From: Caulobacter zeae
GTDB lineage: Bacteria > Pseudomonadota > Alphaproteobacteria > Caulobacterales > Caulobacteraceae
Length of the DNA stretch: 64,000 nucleotides
NCBI RefSeq assembly: GCF_002858925.1
Contig: NZ_PJRS01000046.1
Location: forward strand, 124,001 to 188,000
Direction of reading: 5' to 3'
Positions 27,604 through 36,579 of the stretch are shown here, one piece after another. Position numbers and translations under genes: made by a program. Positions within the stretch are counted from its first letter, which is position 1, and each line of letters begins with the position of its first letter. Under the pieces are notes generated by a model. That model did not search any database. It saw nothing but the letters and a program-made list of their open reading frames with translations, and was not told where the DNA came from.

Positions 27604-30567
27604 ATGCGGGGACGGCTGGGACTGGCGGGCATGCTGGCCGCGGCGATCGCCGGGCCCGCCGTCGCCGCGCCCGCGATCGACGTCGACCGCCAGGACCTGT
27701 CGTCGGCCCTGCGCCAACTGGCCCGGCAGTCGGGCGCCGAGCTGCTGTTCGCCTCCAGCCTGACCGCCGGCAAGCGTTCGGGTCAGGCGCGCGGCCGCAT
27801 GTCGGTGGAGGCCGCGCTCGACCGGCTGCTGGAAGGAACGGACCTTGTGGCGCGTCGCACCGCCGACGGCGTCTACGTCCTGGCCCCCGCCCCGTCGGCG
27901 ACGGCGCCGCAGGGCTCAGACGCGGTGACCACCGTCCCCGAGATCCTGGTGCTGGGCCGGCGGGCTCTCAACGGCGACCTGCGGCGGCTGGAAAACGGCG
28001 TCCAGCCCTATGTCGTGCACACCGCAGACGAAATCGCCCTGTCCCAGGCCGACGAGGCCGGGAGCTTCCTGCGCGACCGCGTGCTGGCCGACGCCGCCGC
28101 CGTCTCGCCCGCCCAGGCCCGGCCGGGCGCGGCCCGCTCCGAACTCGACCTGCTGGGCCTTGGCCCCAGCCAGACCCTGGTGCTGGTCGACGGCCGCCGG
28201 CTGCCCCGCCTGCCGGGACTGGACGGCTCGTTCTTCCGGCAGCCCGACATCAACGCCCTGCCCCTGGGCGCCATCGAGCGCATCGAGACCATCCCCGCCT
28301 CGGCCGGCGGCATCTATGGCCTGGGCGCGCTGGGCGGGGTGGTCAACATCGTGCTGCGGCGCGACCAGGACGGCGGCGAGGTCACCGCGATCGGCGGCCT
28401 GTCCTCGCGCGGCGACGCCAGCCAGGGCCGCTTGGAGGCGCGCCTGGGCTTCTCGCCCGACGGCGGCCGCACCCAGGTCTCGGCCGGCTTCTCGACCTCG
28501 ACGCGCGAGCCGCTGCGGGTGATCCAGCGCGACTTCACCACCCGCTACCGCGCCAAGTCGGACGGCCGCACGCCAAGCGAGGTGCTGGCGGCCGCCGCCG
28601 ACGGCCGTAACATCATGAGCTACACCGGCCAGCCGCTGGTCACCGACGCCGGCGTAAGCCTCGGCTCGAACGTCACCACCCTGCCTCTGCGCTATGCGGC
28701 CGGCGACTTCCAGCGCCTGGCGCTGCAAGGGGCCGGCGCCCTGTCGCGCGGCCTTGGCCCCGACGCCAGTAGCGGCGACGCCAGCCTGCTGAACGGCGCG
28801 CACTCGACGGCGATCACCGCCAGCGTCCGCCGCGCGCTGTTCGGCGTGGAGACCTATCTCGACGTCCTGCACCTGGAGAACGAGGGCGAGGGCCTGACCA
28901 GCCCCAACTCCCGCGCCTATTTCGTCAGCGCTTCGGCGCCGACCAATCCGTTCCAGCAGGACATCCTGGTCTCGGTGCCGTTCGCCTCCTACGACCAGAA
29001 GAACCAGGAGCGCACCCTCGCCCAGAGGCTTACCGCCGGGGCGATCATCGAGGCGCCGCTCGGCTGGCGGGTGAACCTCGACGCCTCGACCGGCGTCGGC
29101 CGGATCCGGCTGAAGCAGCATCGACACCAGCCCGAGCCGGACCTGAACTACAGCTTCGTGTGGGGCGAGGAGGGCCTGAACCGGCCGGTGATCGATCCGT
29201 TCGGCGACTACGACGCGCTGCAATCCGTGCTGGAGCTCTATCGCAGCGCCTCGCTCAAGCGCACCCGGCAATCCAACCGCTTCTCGAACCTCGCCGTCCG
29301 CGCGGCCGGCCCGGCAATCCAGCTGCCGGCGGGCCCGGCCAACCTGACGATCGCGGCCGACCTGCGCGACGAGCGTATCGGCGACGTGGTCGAGACCACG
29401 ACCCAGGGCGACCAGACCAGCTCGACCCATACCCTGGTCGGGGCCCGCCAGAAGGTCGCCTCGCTGTACGCCGAGGCCAACGCGCCGATCTTTCGCCGGG
29501 AGCACGCGCCTCCGGGCCTTGCGGGCCTTGAGCTGCAAGCCTCGGTAAGGCTGGACGACAGCAAGGCCTGGGCGCCGGCCCTGGCCATGACCAGTGATCC
29601 GCCGCTGGTCCGTTCGCGCCACGAGGTCTGGACCTGGACCGCCGGCGCGCGGGTGTTCCCGGCCAAGGCCGTCATGCTGCGCCTCAGCGCCGCCACCGGA
29701 GCCCTGGCGCCCACGGCCAGCGAGCTGATCACCTCGCGCCTGACCCTTCCGGGCATTTTCTACACCGACCCCGGACGACCGGGCGACACGGTCGGCAGCG
29801 GCCGGCCGTTCATCTACATGTTCGGCAGCTCGCCAGCCCTGAAGCCCGAGCGGGCCGAAAGCGCCTCGGTGGGCATGGTGATCCAGCCGCCTGGCTCGAA
29901 CCTGCGGGCCTCGCTCGACTATACCCGCGTGCTCAAGCGCGACGGCTTCTATGGCCTGACCGGCGAGCTCTCGATGGGCTACCTGCTGGCCAACCCGCAG
30001 CTGGGCCGGGTGTCGCGCGCGCCGCTGACCGCCGCCGACATCGCCCGCGGCTATACGGTCGGGCGGGTGCTGGAAATCGACGGCCGGGCCATGAACAGCG
30101 CCAAGCTCGAGACCCAGCTGGTCAGCGGCGAGCTGCGCCATGGCTTCGCCACGGCCGGGGGCCGGCTCGACCTGTGCGGCTCGGTGGTCTGGCAGCCCAG
30201 CTTCCGCCGCAAGCTCCTGCCGGGCGAGGCCTGGACAGCGCTGACAGGCGACTACCAGGCGCCGCTGGAATGGCGAGGCTACGGCGGCGCGACCTGGCGG
30301 CGCGGGACCTGGACCCTGGCGGCCAGCGCCCAGTTCGACGGCGCCTTCCGCACCCCGACGGGCTATGGCGAGGTCCGCACCGTGCCGGCCCAGGTCTATT
30401 TCGACCTCGCCGGGGGCTGGCGGACCGGCGACAGCGAGATCCGCCTGGGCGTGCGCAACCTGTTCGACAAAAGCCCCAGCATCTTCGAGACCAGCATCGG
30501 CGACTACAACACCTATGCCGACCCGCGCCGTCGGCGGTTCGAGCTGGCGCTCTCCCGCCGCTTCTGA
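27604..30567 (+). CDS. TonB-dependent receptor with STN signalling domain
   Basis: A 987-residue outer-membrane receptor. After the signal peptide (ends near AVAA) an STN domain spans about residues 22-98 (IDVDRQDLSSALRQLARQSGAELLFA). The plug has QTLVLVDGRRLPRLPG and IERIETIPASAGGIYGLGALGGVVNIVLRRD. The 22-strand barrel ends in the outer-membrane signature FELALSRRF. The STN domain contacts a FecR-type protein, so this receptor is the likely signal input of the divergent FecI/FecR pair. Sequence does not reveal the ligand. Start ATG 27604 has GGGAGG upstream. Confidence 0.9.
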   Translation: MRGRLGLAGMLAAAIAGPAVAAPAIDVDRQDLSSALRQLARQSGAELLFASSLTAGKRSGQARGRMSVEAALDRLLEGTDLVARRTADGVYVLAPAPSATAPQGSDAVTTVPEILVLGRRALNGDLRRLENGVQPYVVHTADEIALSQADEAGSFLRDRVLADAAAVSPAQARPGAARSELDLLGLGPSQTLVLVDGRRLPRLPGLDGSFFRQPDINALPLGAIERIETIPASAGGIYGLGALGGVVNIVLRRDQDGGEVTAIGGLSSRGDASQGRLEARLGFSPDGGRTQVSAGFSTSTREPLRVIQRDFTTRYRAKSDGRTPSEVLAAAADGRNIMSYTGQPLVTDAGVSLGSNVTTLPLRYAAGDFQRLALQGAGALSRGLGPDASSGDASLLNGAHSTAITASVRRALFGVETYLDVLHLENEGEGLTSPNSRAYFVSASAPTNPFQQDILVSVPFASYDQKNQERTLAQRLTAGAIIEAPLGWRVNLDASTGVGRIRLKQHRHQPEPDLNYSFVWGEEGLNRPVIDPFGDYDALQSVLELYRSASLKRTRQSNRFSNLAVRAAGPAIQLPAGPANLTIAADLRDERIGDVVETTTQGDQTSSTHTLVGARQKVASLYAEANAPIFRREHAPPGLAGLELQASVRLDDSKAWAPALAMTSDPPLVRSRHEVWTWTAGARVFPAKAVMLRLSAATGALAPTASELITSRLTLPGIFYTDPGRPGDTVGSGRPFIYMFGSSPALKPERAESASVGMVIQPPGSNLRASLDYTRVLKRDGFYGLTGELSMGYLLANPQLGRVSRAPLTAADIARGYTVGRVLEIDGRAMNSAKLETQLVSGELRHGFATAGGRLDLCGSVVWQPSFRRKLLPGEAWTALTGDYQAPLEWRGYGGATWRRGTWTLAASAQFDGAFRTPTGYGEVRTVPAQVYFDLAGGWRTGDSEIRLGVRNLFDKSPSIFETSIGDYNTYADPRRRRFELALSRRF

Positions 30568-30670
30568 GAGCGCGAAAAGGCCCCTCTGCGGCGTTTCGCC
30601 CCAGGTTCGCAAACCGGCGTTTTGTTGCCCGGACGCTACGCCCCGCCGCATATTTGCCGTCCGCGCCACC

Positions 30671-30763
30671 GAGCGGCCATTTTTCGGTTTGATCCCGAGC
30701 GGCCATTTCGGCTTAATGACACCGGTAGCTATTTTAATGACACCGGTGGCGGATACCGCTACC
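30671..30763 (+). promoter_or_regulatory. Tandem direct repeats upstream of the 30.8 kb TBDR
   Basis: Two repeat pairs stand in the 262-base gap between the TBDR genes. GAGCGGCCATTT occurs at 30671-30682 and 30698-30709. TTAATGACACCGGT occurs at 30713-30726 and 30734-30747; TGACACCGGT resembles half of a LacI-family operator. GGTGGCG and CGCTACC (30745-30763) form a further imperfect inverted repeat. Together they look like binding sites for a sugar-responsive repressor. Confidence 0.55.
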
Positions 30764-30829
30764 AACAAGAACAGAGATCACGGGTCGGCCACTCAAGAGC
30801 CTGCCCGTCGGGAAGAACTGGGAGGGAAT

Positions 30830-33800
30830 ATGTTGCAAGTCACTTCGCGGCGGAGCCGCGCCCGCGTGCTGTGCGATCGTGCATCGCTCGGCGCCCTGAC
30901 CGTCGCCGGCAGCCTGCTGCTCGCCGGAACCGCCTTCGCCCAAGACGCCGCCCCCGCCGCCCAGGCTTCGGGCCAGACCGAGGAAACCGCGGTCGAGGAA
31001 GTGGTCGTCACTGGCTACCGCGCCGCCCTGCAGAGCGCCCTCAGCCTCAAGCGCAGCTCGAACGTGATGGTCGACGCCATCAACGCCGAGGACATCGCCG
31101 ACTTCCCCGACGCCAACCTCGCCGAGTCGCTGCAGCGCCTGCCGGGCGTGTCGGTCGACCGCGAGAACGGCGAAGGCCGCACCATCACCGTCCGCGGCCT
31201 GGGCAGCGACTTCACCCGCGTTCGCCTGAACGGCCTGGAAGCCCTGTCGACGGCCGGCCCGTCGATCGCCGGCGACGCCGCCAACCGCTCGCGCGGCTTC
31301 GACTTCAACACCTTCGCCTCGGAACTGTTCAGCGCCCTGAAGGTCCAGAAGACCGCTTCGGCCGAGACCGACGAAGGCTCGCTGGGCGCCACGGTCGACC
31401 TGGAGACCGGCAAGCCTCTGAACTTCAAGGATCGTCGCCTGGCCCTGTCGGTGCAGGACGCCTACTACAAGAACGGCGGCACCCACTCGCCGCGCTTCGC
31501 CGGCCTCGTCTCCGATCGCTGGGAAACCAACTGGGGCGACTTCGGCGCGCTGTTCTCGGTCGCCTACAACAAGCGCAACCAGATCATCGACAGCTACCAG
31601 CGCCAGGCCGGCCAGTCGGACTACACCTATCGCCAGTCGACTTTCCTGGCGACGAACTCGACCGCCACCTCGCCGCGCCGGCAGGGCTTCGCGACCCCGA
31701 TCGGCACCTCGTGCAACGGCGGCGTGATCCCGGGCATCAACATCACCAACACGGCGATCTGCTCGATGCTGGTCGGCTCGAACGCGGCCGCCTACAACCT
31801 GATCAACAGTCCCTCGAGCGCGACGACCAACGCCACCAGCCTGACCGGCACCGGCACCATCACCGCGCCCGGCCCGCTGACCCGCATTCCCGCCCTGGCC
31901 ACGCTGAACCAGCAGGACCTGGAGCAGGAACGCCTGGGCCTGACCGGCGCCCTGCAATGGCGCCCGACCAGCCGCACGACCATTTCGTATGACTGGGTCT
32001 ATTCGGAGCTGCAGCAGTCGTCGATCAACTACCAGGTCCAGACCGTCGGCCTGAACCGCAACAACACCAACAACAGCACCGGCAACCCGTTCTACACGCT
32101 GAACCCGGCCACCACGGCCGCCCAGAAGCGGGCGTTCTACGCGTCGTGCACCGCGCAGGCCGCCAATGAAGTCCGCGACGCCATCGACTGCGGCCAGCAG
32201 CTGAACGGCGGCGGCCTGGTCGCCGGCACGACCAACAGCTACAACCCGTTCAACCTCGATCCGTACGACTACTACAACTCCGTCTCGTCGGTGGGTTACG
32301 TGCCCAGCGCGAACGGCACTGCGATGGTCGACAGGTTCATCGGCCGTCCCAGCGTGCGCCTGATCGATGCGGCGCTGTCGCCGACCGGCGCCAACGCCGA
32401 CTATCTGAAGCTGGGCAATGTCGACCTGCGCTCGGCGGCCGACGCGGCGTTCTTCACGACCTACTTCCGTCAGTCGTCGCTGAAGCTGGACCACGAGTTC
32501 AGCGACAACTTCACGATGAGCGCCGTCTGGGGCAAGTCGTCGTCGAAGAACAAAACTCAGGGCCTGCTGGCCGACTTCATCCGCCTGGACTCGGGCCAGG
32601 GCGTGGCCGGCGACGACTACCTCGTCTACGACGCGCGCGGCGGCGGCGACATGCCGCTGCTGAACCTGGGCTTCGACGCGACCCAGGCCTCGGCCTGGGA
32701 CTTCGTGAAGGGCTATTCGGCCCTTCGCCACTTCCAGCGCTTCACCAACAACGACTACGAGACCCTGCGCTTCGACTTCAAGTACGACCTGGACGACAAC
32801 TACGCCGTCCGGTTCGGCGTCAGCCAGCGCAAGTACGGCTTCGACACCGCCGAGTATCGCCGCCTGAGCGGCGAGACCCTGAACCCCAGCCTGAAGGAAG
32901 CCGGCTCCAACATCGCTTCGGTCAGCAAGGTCATCAACTGGGGCACCGGCCTGGACGTCCCGTCCGGCGGCACCACCGCCTTCCTGGCGCCCGACCTGCA
33001 GAAGATGGTCAGCCTGTTCGACTTCGACTGTAACTGCGTCAACAAGTGGGGCGACTGGCGCCTGTCGTACCTGAGCAGCGCGGCCAACCGCTACTCGGTC
33101 GAGGAGAAGGACACCGGCGCCTTCGTCCAGTTCGACTACAACACCGAGCTGTTCGGTCGCGAACTGCGCGGCAACGTCGGCACCCGCTACGCCATCACCG
33201 AGCTGGAGTCCTCGGGCCTGACCAACGGCTCGCGTCCGATCTCGGGCGAGAACAAGTACACCGACGTCCTGCCCTCGCTGAACGCCGCCTACGAGGTGGC
33301 CGACAACATGTACATCCGCTTCGGCGCGGCCAAGGTCATGGCCCGCCCGATGCTGGGCAATCTGTCGCCCTCGGTCACGGCGATCAGCGTGCCCACCGGC
33401 GCCGGCGCCGTTGTCGGCGGCACGATGACCGTCGGCAACCCGAAGCTCGACCCGTTCCGCGCGGTCAACTACGACCTGAGCTTCGAGTGGTACTTCACCT
33501 CGGGCGCCTTGGTGTCGGTCGCGGTCTTCGACAAGCAGATCAACAACTTCCCGCAGACCCTGATCAACAACGCGCCGCTGAGCCAGATCCTGGACGCCGC
33601 GGGCATCGCCGCCCTGCGGGCCGCCCAGACCAACGTCAACGCCCTGGCCTATATCGACGCCGACAACACCTTCGACATCCGCCAGTTCGACAACGCGCCG
33701 GGCGGCTACATCCGCGGCATCGAGGTCAACTACCAGCAGAACCTGACCTTCCTGCCCTGGTACTTCAAGAACCTGGGCGTCCAGTTCAACGCCACTCACC

Positions 33801-34240
33801 TGGAGTCGGAGCTGGAGTACATCGTCACCCCGGCCAACACCCGCACGGGCGCGGCGGCGATCACCGCCAAGGCCCCGTTCACGGGCGCATCGCCTGACGC
33901 CTTCAACTTCACGATCTTCTATGAAGTCGAGAAGTTCTCGGCCCGCCTGTCGTCGTCCTACCGCAAGGGCTACAGCCAGACCTATCCGGTCGCCGCCGGC
34001 ACCTGCGACCCGGGCTATTGCGACAGCCCGCTGGTCAACGACTTCGCGGGCAGCAAGAAGACCTTCAACCTCGACGGTTCGGCCACCTACAAGCTGACCA
34101 AGAACATCACCCTGTCGCTCGAAGCCCTGAACCTGACGGACCAGAAGGAAGAGCGCTGGGCCTACCAGGACGATCCGGTCGTGTCGCGCTACGCCGCCAC
34201 CGGCCGCTCGGTCTTCATGGGCGCGCGCTTCGTCTACTGA
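30830..34240 (+). CDS. Large TonB-dependent receptor, Xanthomonas/Caulobacter carbohydrate type
   Basis: A 1136-residue outer-membrane receptor of the large TBDR class abundant in Caulobacter and Xanthomonas (TIGR01782 type). It has a signal peptide (ending GTAFAQ), a TonB box region EEVVVTGYRAALQSALSLKRSSN, and the plug signature DANLAESLQRLPGVSVDRENGEGRTITVRGLGSDFTRVRLNG. The barrel ends in GRSVFMGARFVY. Start ATG 30830 follows GGGAGGG. Tandem repeats upstream suggest sugar-type control; the substrate is probably an oligosaccharide. A strong terminator follows. Confidence 0.93.
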   Translation: MLQVTSRRSRARVLCDRASLGALTVAGSLLLAGTAFAQDAAPAAQASGQTEETAVEEVVVTGYRAALQSALSLKRSSNVMVDAINAEDIADFPDANLAESLQRLPGVSVDRENGEGRTITVRGLGSDFTRVRLNGLEALSTAGPSIAGDAANRSRGFDFNTFASELFSALKVQKTASAETDEGSLGATVDLETGKPLNFKDRRLALSVQDAYYKNGGTHSPRFAGLVSDRWETNWGDFGALFSVAYNKRNQIIDSYQRQAGQSDYTYRQSTFLATNSTATSPRRQGFATPIGTSCNGGVIPGINITNTAICSMLVGSNAAAYNLINSPSSATTNATSLTGTGTITAPGPLTRIPALATLNQQDLEQERLGLTGALQWRPTSRTTISYDWVYSELQQSSINYQVQTVGLNRNNTNNSTGNPFYTLNPATTAAQKRAFYASCTAQAANEVRDAIDCGQQLNGGGLVAGTTNSYNPFNLDPYDYYNSVSSVGYVPSANGTAMVDRFIGRPSVRLIDAALSPTGANADYLKLGNVDLRSAADAAFFTTYFRQSSLKLDHEFSDNFTMSAVWGKSSSKNKTQGLLADFIRLDSGQGVAGDDYLVYDARGGGDMPLLNLGFDATQASAWDFVKGYSALRHFQRFTNNDYETLRFDFKYDLDDNYAVRFGVSQRKYGFDTAEYRRLSGETLNPSLKEAGSNIASVSKVINWGTGLDVPSGGTTAFLAPDLQKMVSLFDFDCNCVNKWGDWRLSYLSSAANRYSVEEKDTGAFVQFDYNTELFGRELRGNVGTRYAITELESSGLTNGSRPISGENKYTDVLPSLNAAYEVADNMYIRFGAAKVMARPMLGNLSPSVTAISVPTGAGAVVGGTMTVGNPKLDPFRAVNYDLSFEWYFTSGALVSVAVFDKQINNFPQTLINNAPLSQILDAAGIAALRAAQTNVNALAYIDADNTFDIRQFDNAPGGYIRGIEVNYQQNLTFLPWYFKNLGVQFNATHLESELEYIVTPANTRTGAAAITAKAPFTGASPDAFNFTIFYEVEKFSARLSSSYRKGYSQTYPVAAGTCDPGYCDSPLVNDFAGSKKTFNLDGSATYKLTKNITLSLEALNLTDQKEERWAYQDDPVVSRYAATGRSVFMGARFVY

Positions 34241-34272
34241 CGCCGATCGCGTCTTTCTCCCCGGAACGACTG

Positions 34273-34306
34273 GCGGCGCGGACTCAGGTCCGCGCCGCTT
34301 TTTCTT
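34273..34306 (+). terminator. Rho-independent terminator of the TBDR gene
   Basis: GCGGCGCGGAC and GTCCGCGCCGC form a perfect 11-base-pair stem around the loop TCAG, followed by TTTTTCTTTG. It ends the TBDR transcript and also contains the stop codon of the convergent DUF1365 gene. Confidence 0.92.
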
Positions 34307-35096
34307 TGTTCAGCGCAGAGGGGCGGACTTCTGTCCGCGCCGCTTTTTCCTTGGCCAGGCGAGGGTTGGCGAAGAACCGGAAGCCCTTGAGCAAGATCTT
34401 GGCCGCCTCCCAGTGGATGGCCGCCAGCACGCCGGCGACCTGCCATGGATGGCTCAGCGCCGCGCGCAGCAGCGCCCCGTCGCTCAGGGTCTCGCGCCGC
34501 CCCGAAAAGCCGGCCGACAGCACCCGCCCGGCGTCGTCGTGCACGTCGATCCCCACCCGCACGCCCTCGCCCGGCGGCGCGACCTGGAAGGCGTAGCGCA
34601 GGTCCATCGGCAGGAACGGCGAGACATAGAAGGTCTTGTCGCAGGCCTGCACGACCAGCCCGTCGTCGCGCGCCATGGCCGGCAGCACGTAGTCGTGGCG
34701 CTCGCCGAAGGTGTTGCTGACCGCATAGACCACCGCGGCCAGGCGCCCCTCGCGGTCATGGCAGAAATAGACCGTCAGCGGGTTGAAGCCGTGCCCCAGC
34801 ACGCGCGGCATGCACAGGGCCAGGATGGGGCCGCCCGGCGCGTCCAGCCCGCGCGCCGCCAGCAGCGCCTCGACCTGCGGCTTGACCGGGGCGGGCATGC
34901 GGCCGGCATGGTCGCGGTCGTGATAGCTAAGCAGGTTCAGGGCGTTGTGCGAGAACAGGCGCAAGGCCCGACCCGCCGCGTCCAGCTCGTCGAGATCGAG
35001 CAACAGCATGAATATCCGATAGCGCAGGCGATGGCGCCGGGGCCGGGCGCGCTCGTGGACCACCACGCCGCAATAGAGGGCCGAGCGCAGGCTCAC
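34284..35096 (-). CDS. DUF1365 protein of the lipid-modification cluster
   Basis: A 270-residue protein of the DUF1365 family, starting at GTG 35096, which overlaps the stop of the oxidoreductase gene (GTGA). Family marks are LYCGVVVHERARPRRHRLRYRIFMLLLDLDEL, the HNALNLLSYHDRDHAG segment, LCMPRVLGHGFNPLTVYFCHD and AVSNTFGERHDYVLP. DUF1365 genes recur beside FAD oxidoreductases and CFA-type methyltransferases; a role in modifying unsaturated acyl chains is inferred from that context. The last 20 or so residues (AKEKAARTEVRPSALNKEKA) are encoded by the duplicated terminators, so the natural C-terminus was probably shorter. Confidence 0.85.
   Translation of the reverse strand: MSLRSALYCGVVVHERARPRRHRLRYRIFMLLLDLDELDAAGRALRLFSHNALNLLSYHDRDHAGRMPAPVKPQVEALLAARGLDAPGGPILALCMPRVLGHGFNPLTVYFCHDREGRLAAVVYAVSNTFGERHDYVLPAMARDDGLVVQACDKTFYVSPFLPMDLRYAFQVAPPGEGVRVGIDVHDDAGRVLSAGFSGRRETLSDGALLRAALSHPWQVAGVLAAIHWEAAKILLKGFRFFANPRLAKEKAARTEVRPSALNKEKAART
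34323..34349 (+). terminator. Second, degenerate copy of the TBDR terminator
   Basis: GCGGAC-ttct-GTCCGC followed by GCCGCTTTTTCC repeats the sequence of the first terminator (shared GTCCGCGCCGCTTTTTC) with a shorter stem. It lies within the 3' end of the convergent DUF1365 gene. Confidence 0.75.
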
Positions 35097-36493
35097 GCGA
35101 CCAGCTCCGCCTGGCGCGCCTCGGCGGGCGTATCGAGAAAGATGCGGCCGGACGGGTTCGGGGTCAGCCAGGGCCGGCGCACACCGCCCAGCTGCTCGGC
35201 CACGGCCAGGCCCGCCTGCAGGCCGTCCTCGTGGAAGCCCGAGCCGAAATAGGCGCCGGCGAACCAAGTCCGGCGCACGCCCTGCAACGACCACAGCCGC
35301 GCCTGGGCCGCCATGGCCGGACCGTCGAACAGCGGATGCTCATAGACCTGGTCGTGCAGCACGGCGCCCGGCGCGCGGTCGGGATTGAGCGACAGGAAAC
35401 AGGGAGCGGCCTCGCCCAGCGGCTGCAGGCGGTTCATCCAGTAGGTCACCCCGCCCTCGCCCCGCTCGCCCCGGCGGCCGACATGGTTCCAGCTGGCCCA
35501 GGCGGCGGGCCGGCGCGGCATCAGGCCCGCGTCGCGGTGCAGCACCGCGCGGTTGCGGCTGTAGCGGAAGGCGCCCAGCAGCGCCGTCTCCTCCGGGGTC
35601 GGCTGGGCCAACATGGCCAGGGCCTGGTCTGCGTGGGCGGCGATCACCACCTGGTCGAAACTCCGCGCCTGGCCGCGCCCGTCCTCGACGACCACGTGGT
35701 CGGGATGGCGCGTGATCCGCCGCACCGGCCTCGACAGCAGGATCTCGCCGTCCGTGTCGGCCGCCAGGGCGGCGACGTAGCGGGCGCTGCCGCCGGTCAC
35801 CGTCCGCCAGATCGGCCGCTTGTCGATCGGCAGCATCAGGCCGTGATTGTCGAAGAAGCGCAGGAAGGCGCCGGCCGGAAACTCGCGGATGTCGCGCAGC
35901 GAGGCCGACCAGATCGCCGCCGCCTGGGGCAGCAGGTGATCCTCCTGGAAGGCCCGGCCGAACCCCTGCGCGTCCAGATAGTCGGCCAACCGGCAGAAAC
36001 CGCCATCCGTCTCGAGCGCCTGGGCGTCGCGCGTGCCGGCCCGATAGAAGCGCATGACGTCGATCAGCATCCCCAGGAACCGCGGGTTCACCAGGTTGCG
36101 CTTCTGGGCCAGCAGCCTGTTGGAGGAATATTCCAGCGCCCCGTCGTCCAGCGACACCCCGAACGACATGTCGCTGGCGGCGGTCTCGACGCCCAGGTGG
36201 CCGAACAGCGCCGTCAGGTTGGGATAGTTCGGCTCGTTGTAGACGATGAAGCCGGTGTCCACCGCCATCCCGCCGGCCTCCACCGTGTGGGCGTGGCCGC
36301 CCAGGCGATCGTCGGCCTCGTACAGAACGACCTCGTGGCGCCGGGACAGCAGCCAGGCCGCCGACAGGCCGGAGATTCCTGAACCGACCACGGCGATGCG
36401 CTGGCGCGGGCTTGGGCTGGAGGTCGGCAAGGCTGGTGCTCCTGTCGGCAAGGCTTCCTGGTAGCTACGGAGCAGTCCGCCGCTTGGACGCAT
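35093..36493 (-). CDS. NAD(P)/FAD-dependent oxidoreductase (amine oxidase-like)
   Basis: A 466-residue flavoprotein. The dinucleotide loop is VVGSGISGLSAAW at residues 35-47, followed by the second-site motif LYEADDRLGGHAHT. VDTGFIVYNEPNYPNL and the C-terminal TWFAGAYFGSGFHEDGL are typical of the NAD(P)-binding oxidoreductases that accompany CFA-like methyltransferases. In Rhodobacter, flavoproteins in similar clusters take part in furan or methylated fatty-acid synthesis; that role here is an inference. It is divergent from the methyltransferase gene across an 86-base promoter gap and coupled to DUF1365. Confidence 0.85.
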   Translation of the reverse strand: MRPSGGLLRSYQEALPTGAPALPTSSPSPRQRIAVVGSGISGLSAAWLLSRRHEVVLYEADDRLGGHAHTVEAGGMAVDTGFIVYNEPNYPNLTALFGHLGVETAASDMSFGVSLDDGALEYSSNRLLAQKRNLVNPRFLGMLIDVMRFYRAGTRDAQALETDGGFCRLADYLDAQGFGRAFQEDHLLPQAAAIWSASLRDIREFPAGAFLRFFDNHGLMLPIDKRPIWRTVTGGSARYVAALAADTDGEILLSRPVRRITRHPDHVVVEDGRGQARSFDQVVIAAHADQALAMLAQPTPEETALLGAFRYSRNRAVLHRDAGLMPRRPAAWASWNHVGRRGERGEGGVTYWMNRLQPLGEAAPCFLSLNPDRAPGAVLHDQVYEHPLFDGPAMAAQARLWSLQGVRRTWFAGAYFGSGFHEDGLQAGLAVAEQLGGVRRPWLTPNPSGRIFLDTPAEARQAELVA

Positions 36494-36579
36494 GCATCCG
36501 GACGCCGCCTTCGCGCGTAGCTGCGTCCGAAGGTCGCCAGCCCGACAGACGGGGTGCGGCCGCCACGGACGGAGGCACG

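Noticed and set aside
27916..30768. A 950-codon open frame antisense to the STN-domain TBDR
   Set aside because: It mirrors a well-supported receptor gene and is rich in Gly/Ala/Arg/Gln with no recognisable motif. Such antisense frames are expected at this GC content.
30734..33799. A 1021-codon open frame antisense to the large TBDR
   Set aside because: It overlaps a receptor with clear signal, plug and barrel signatures; its own product is low complexity and Val/Gly/Arg-rich.
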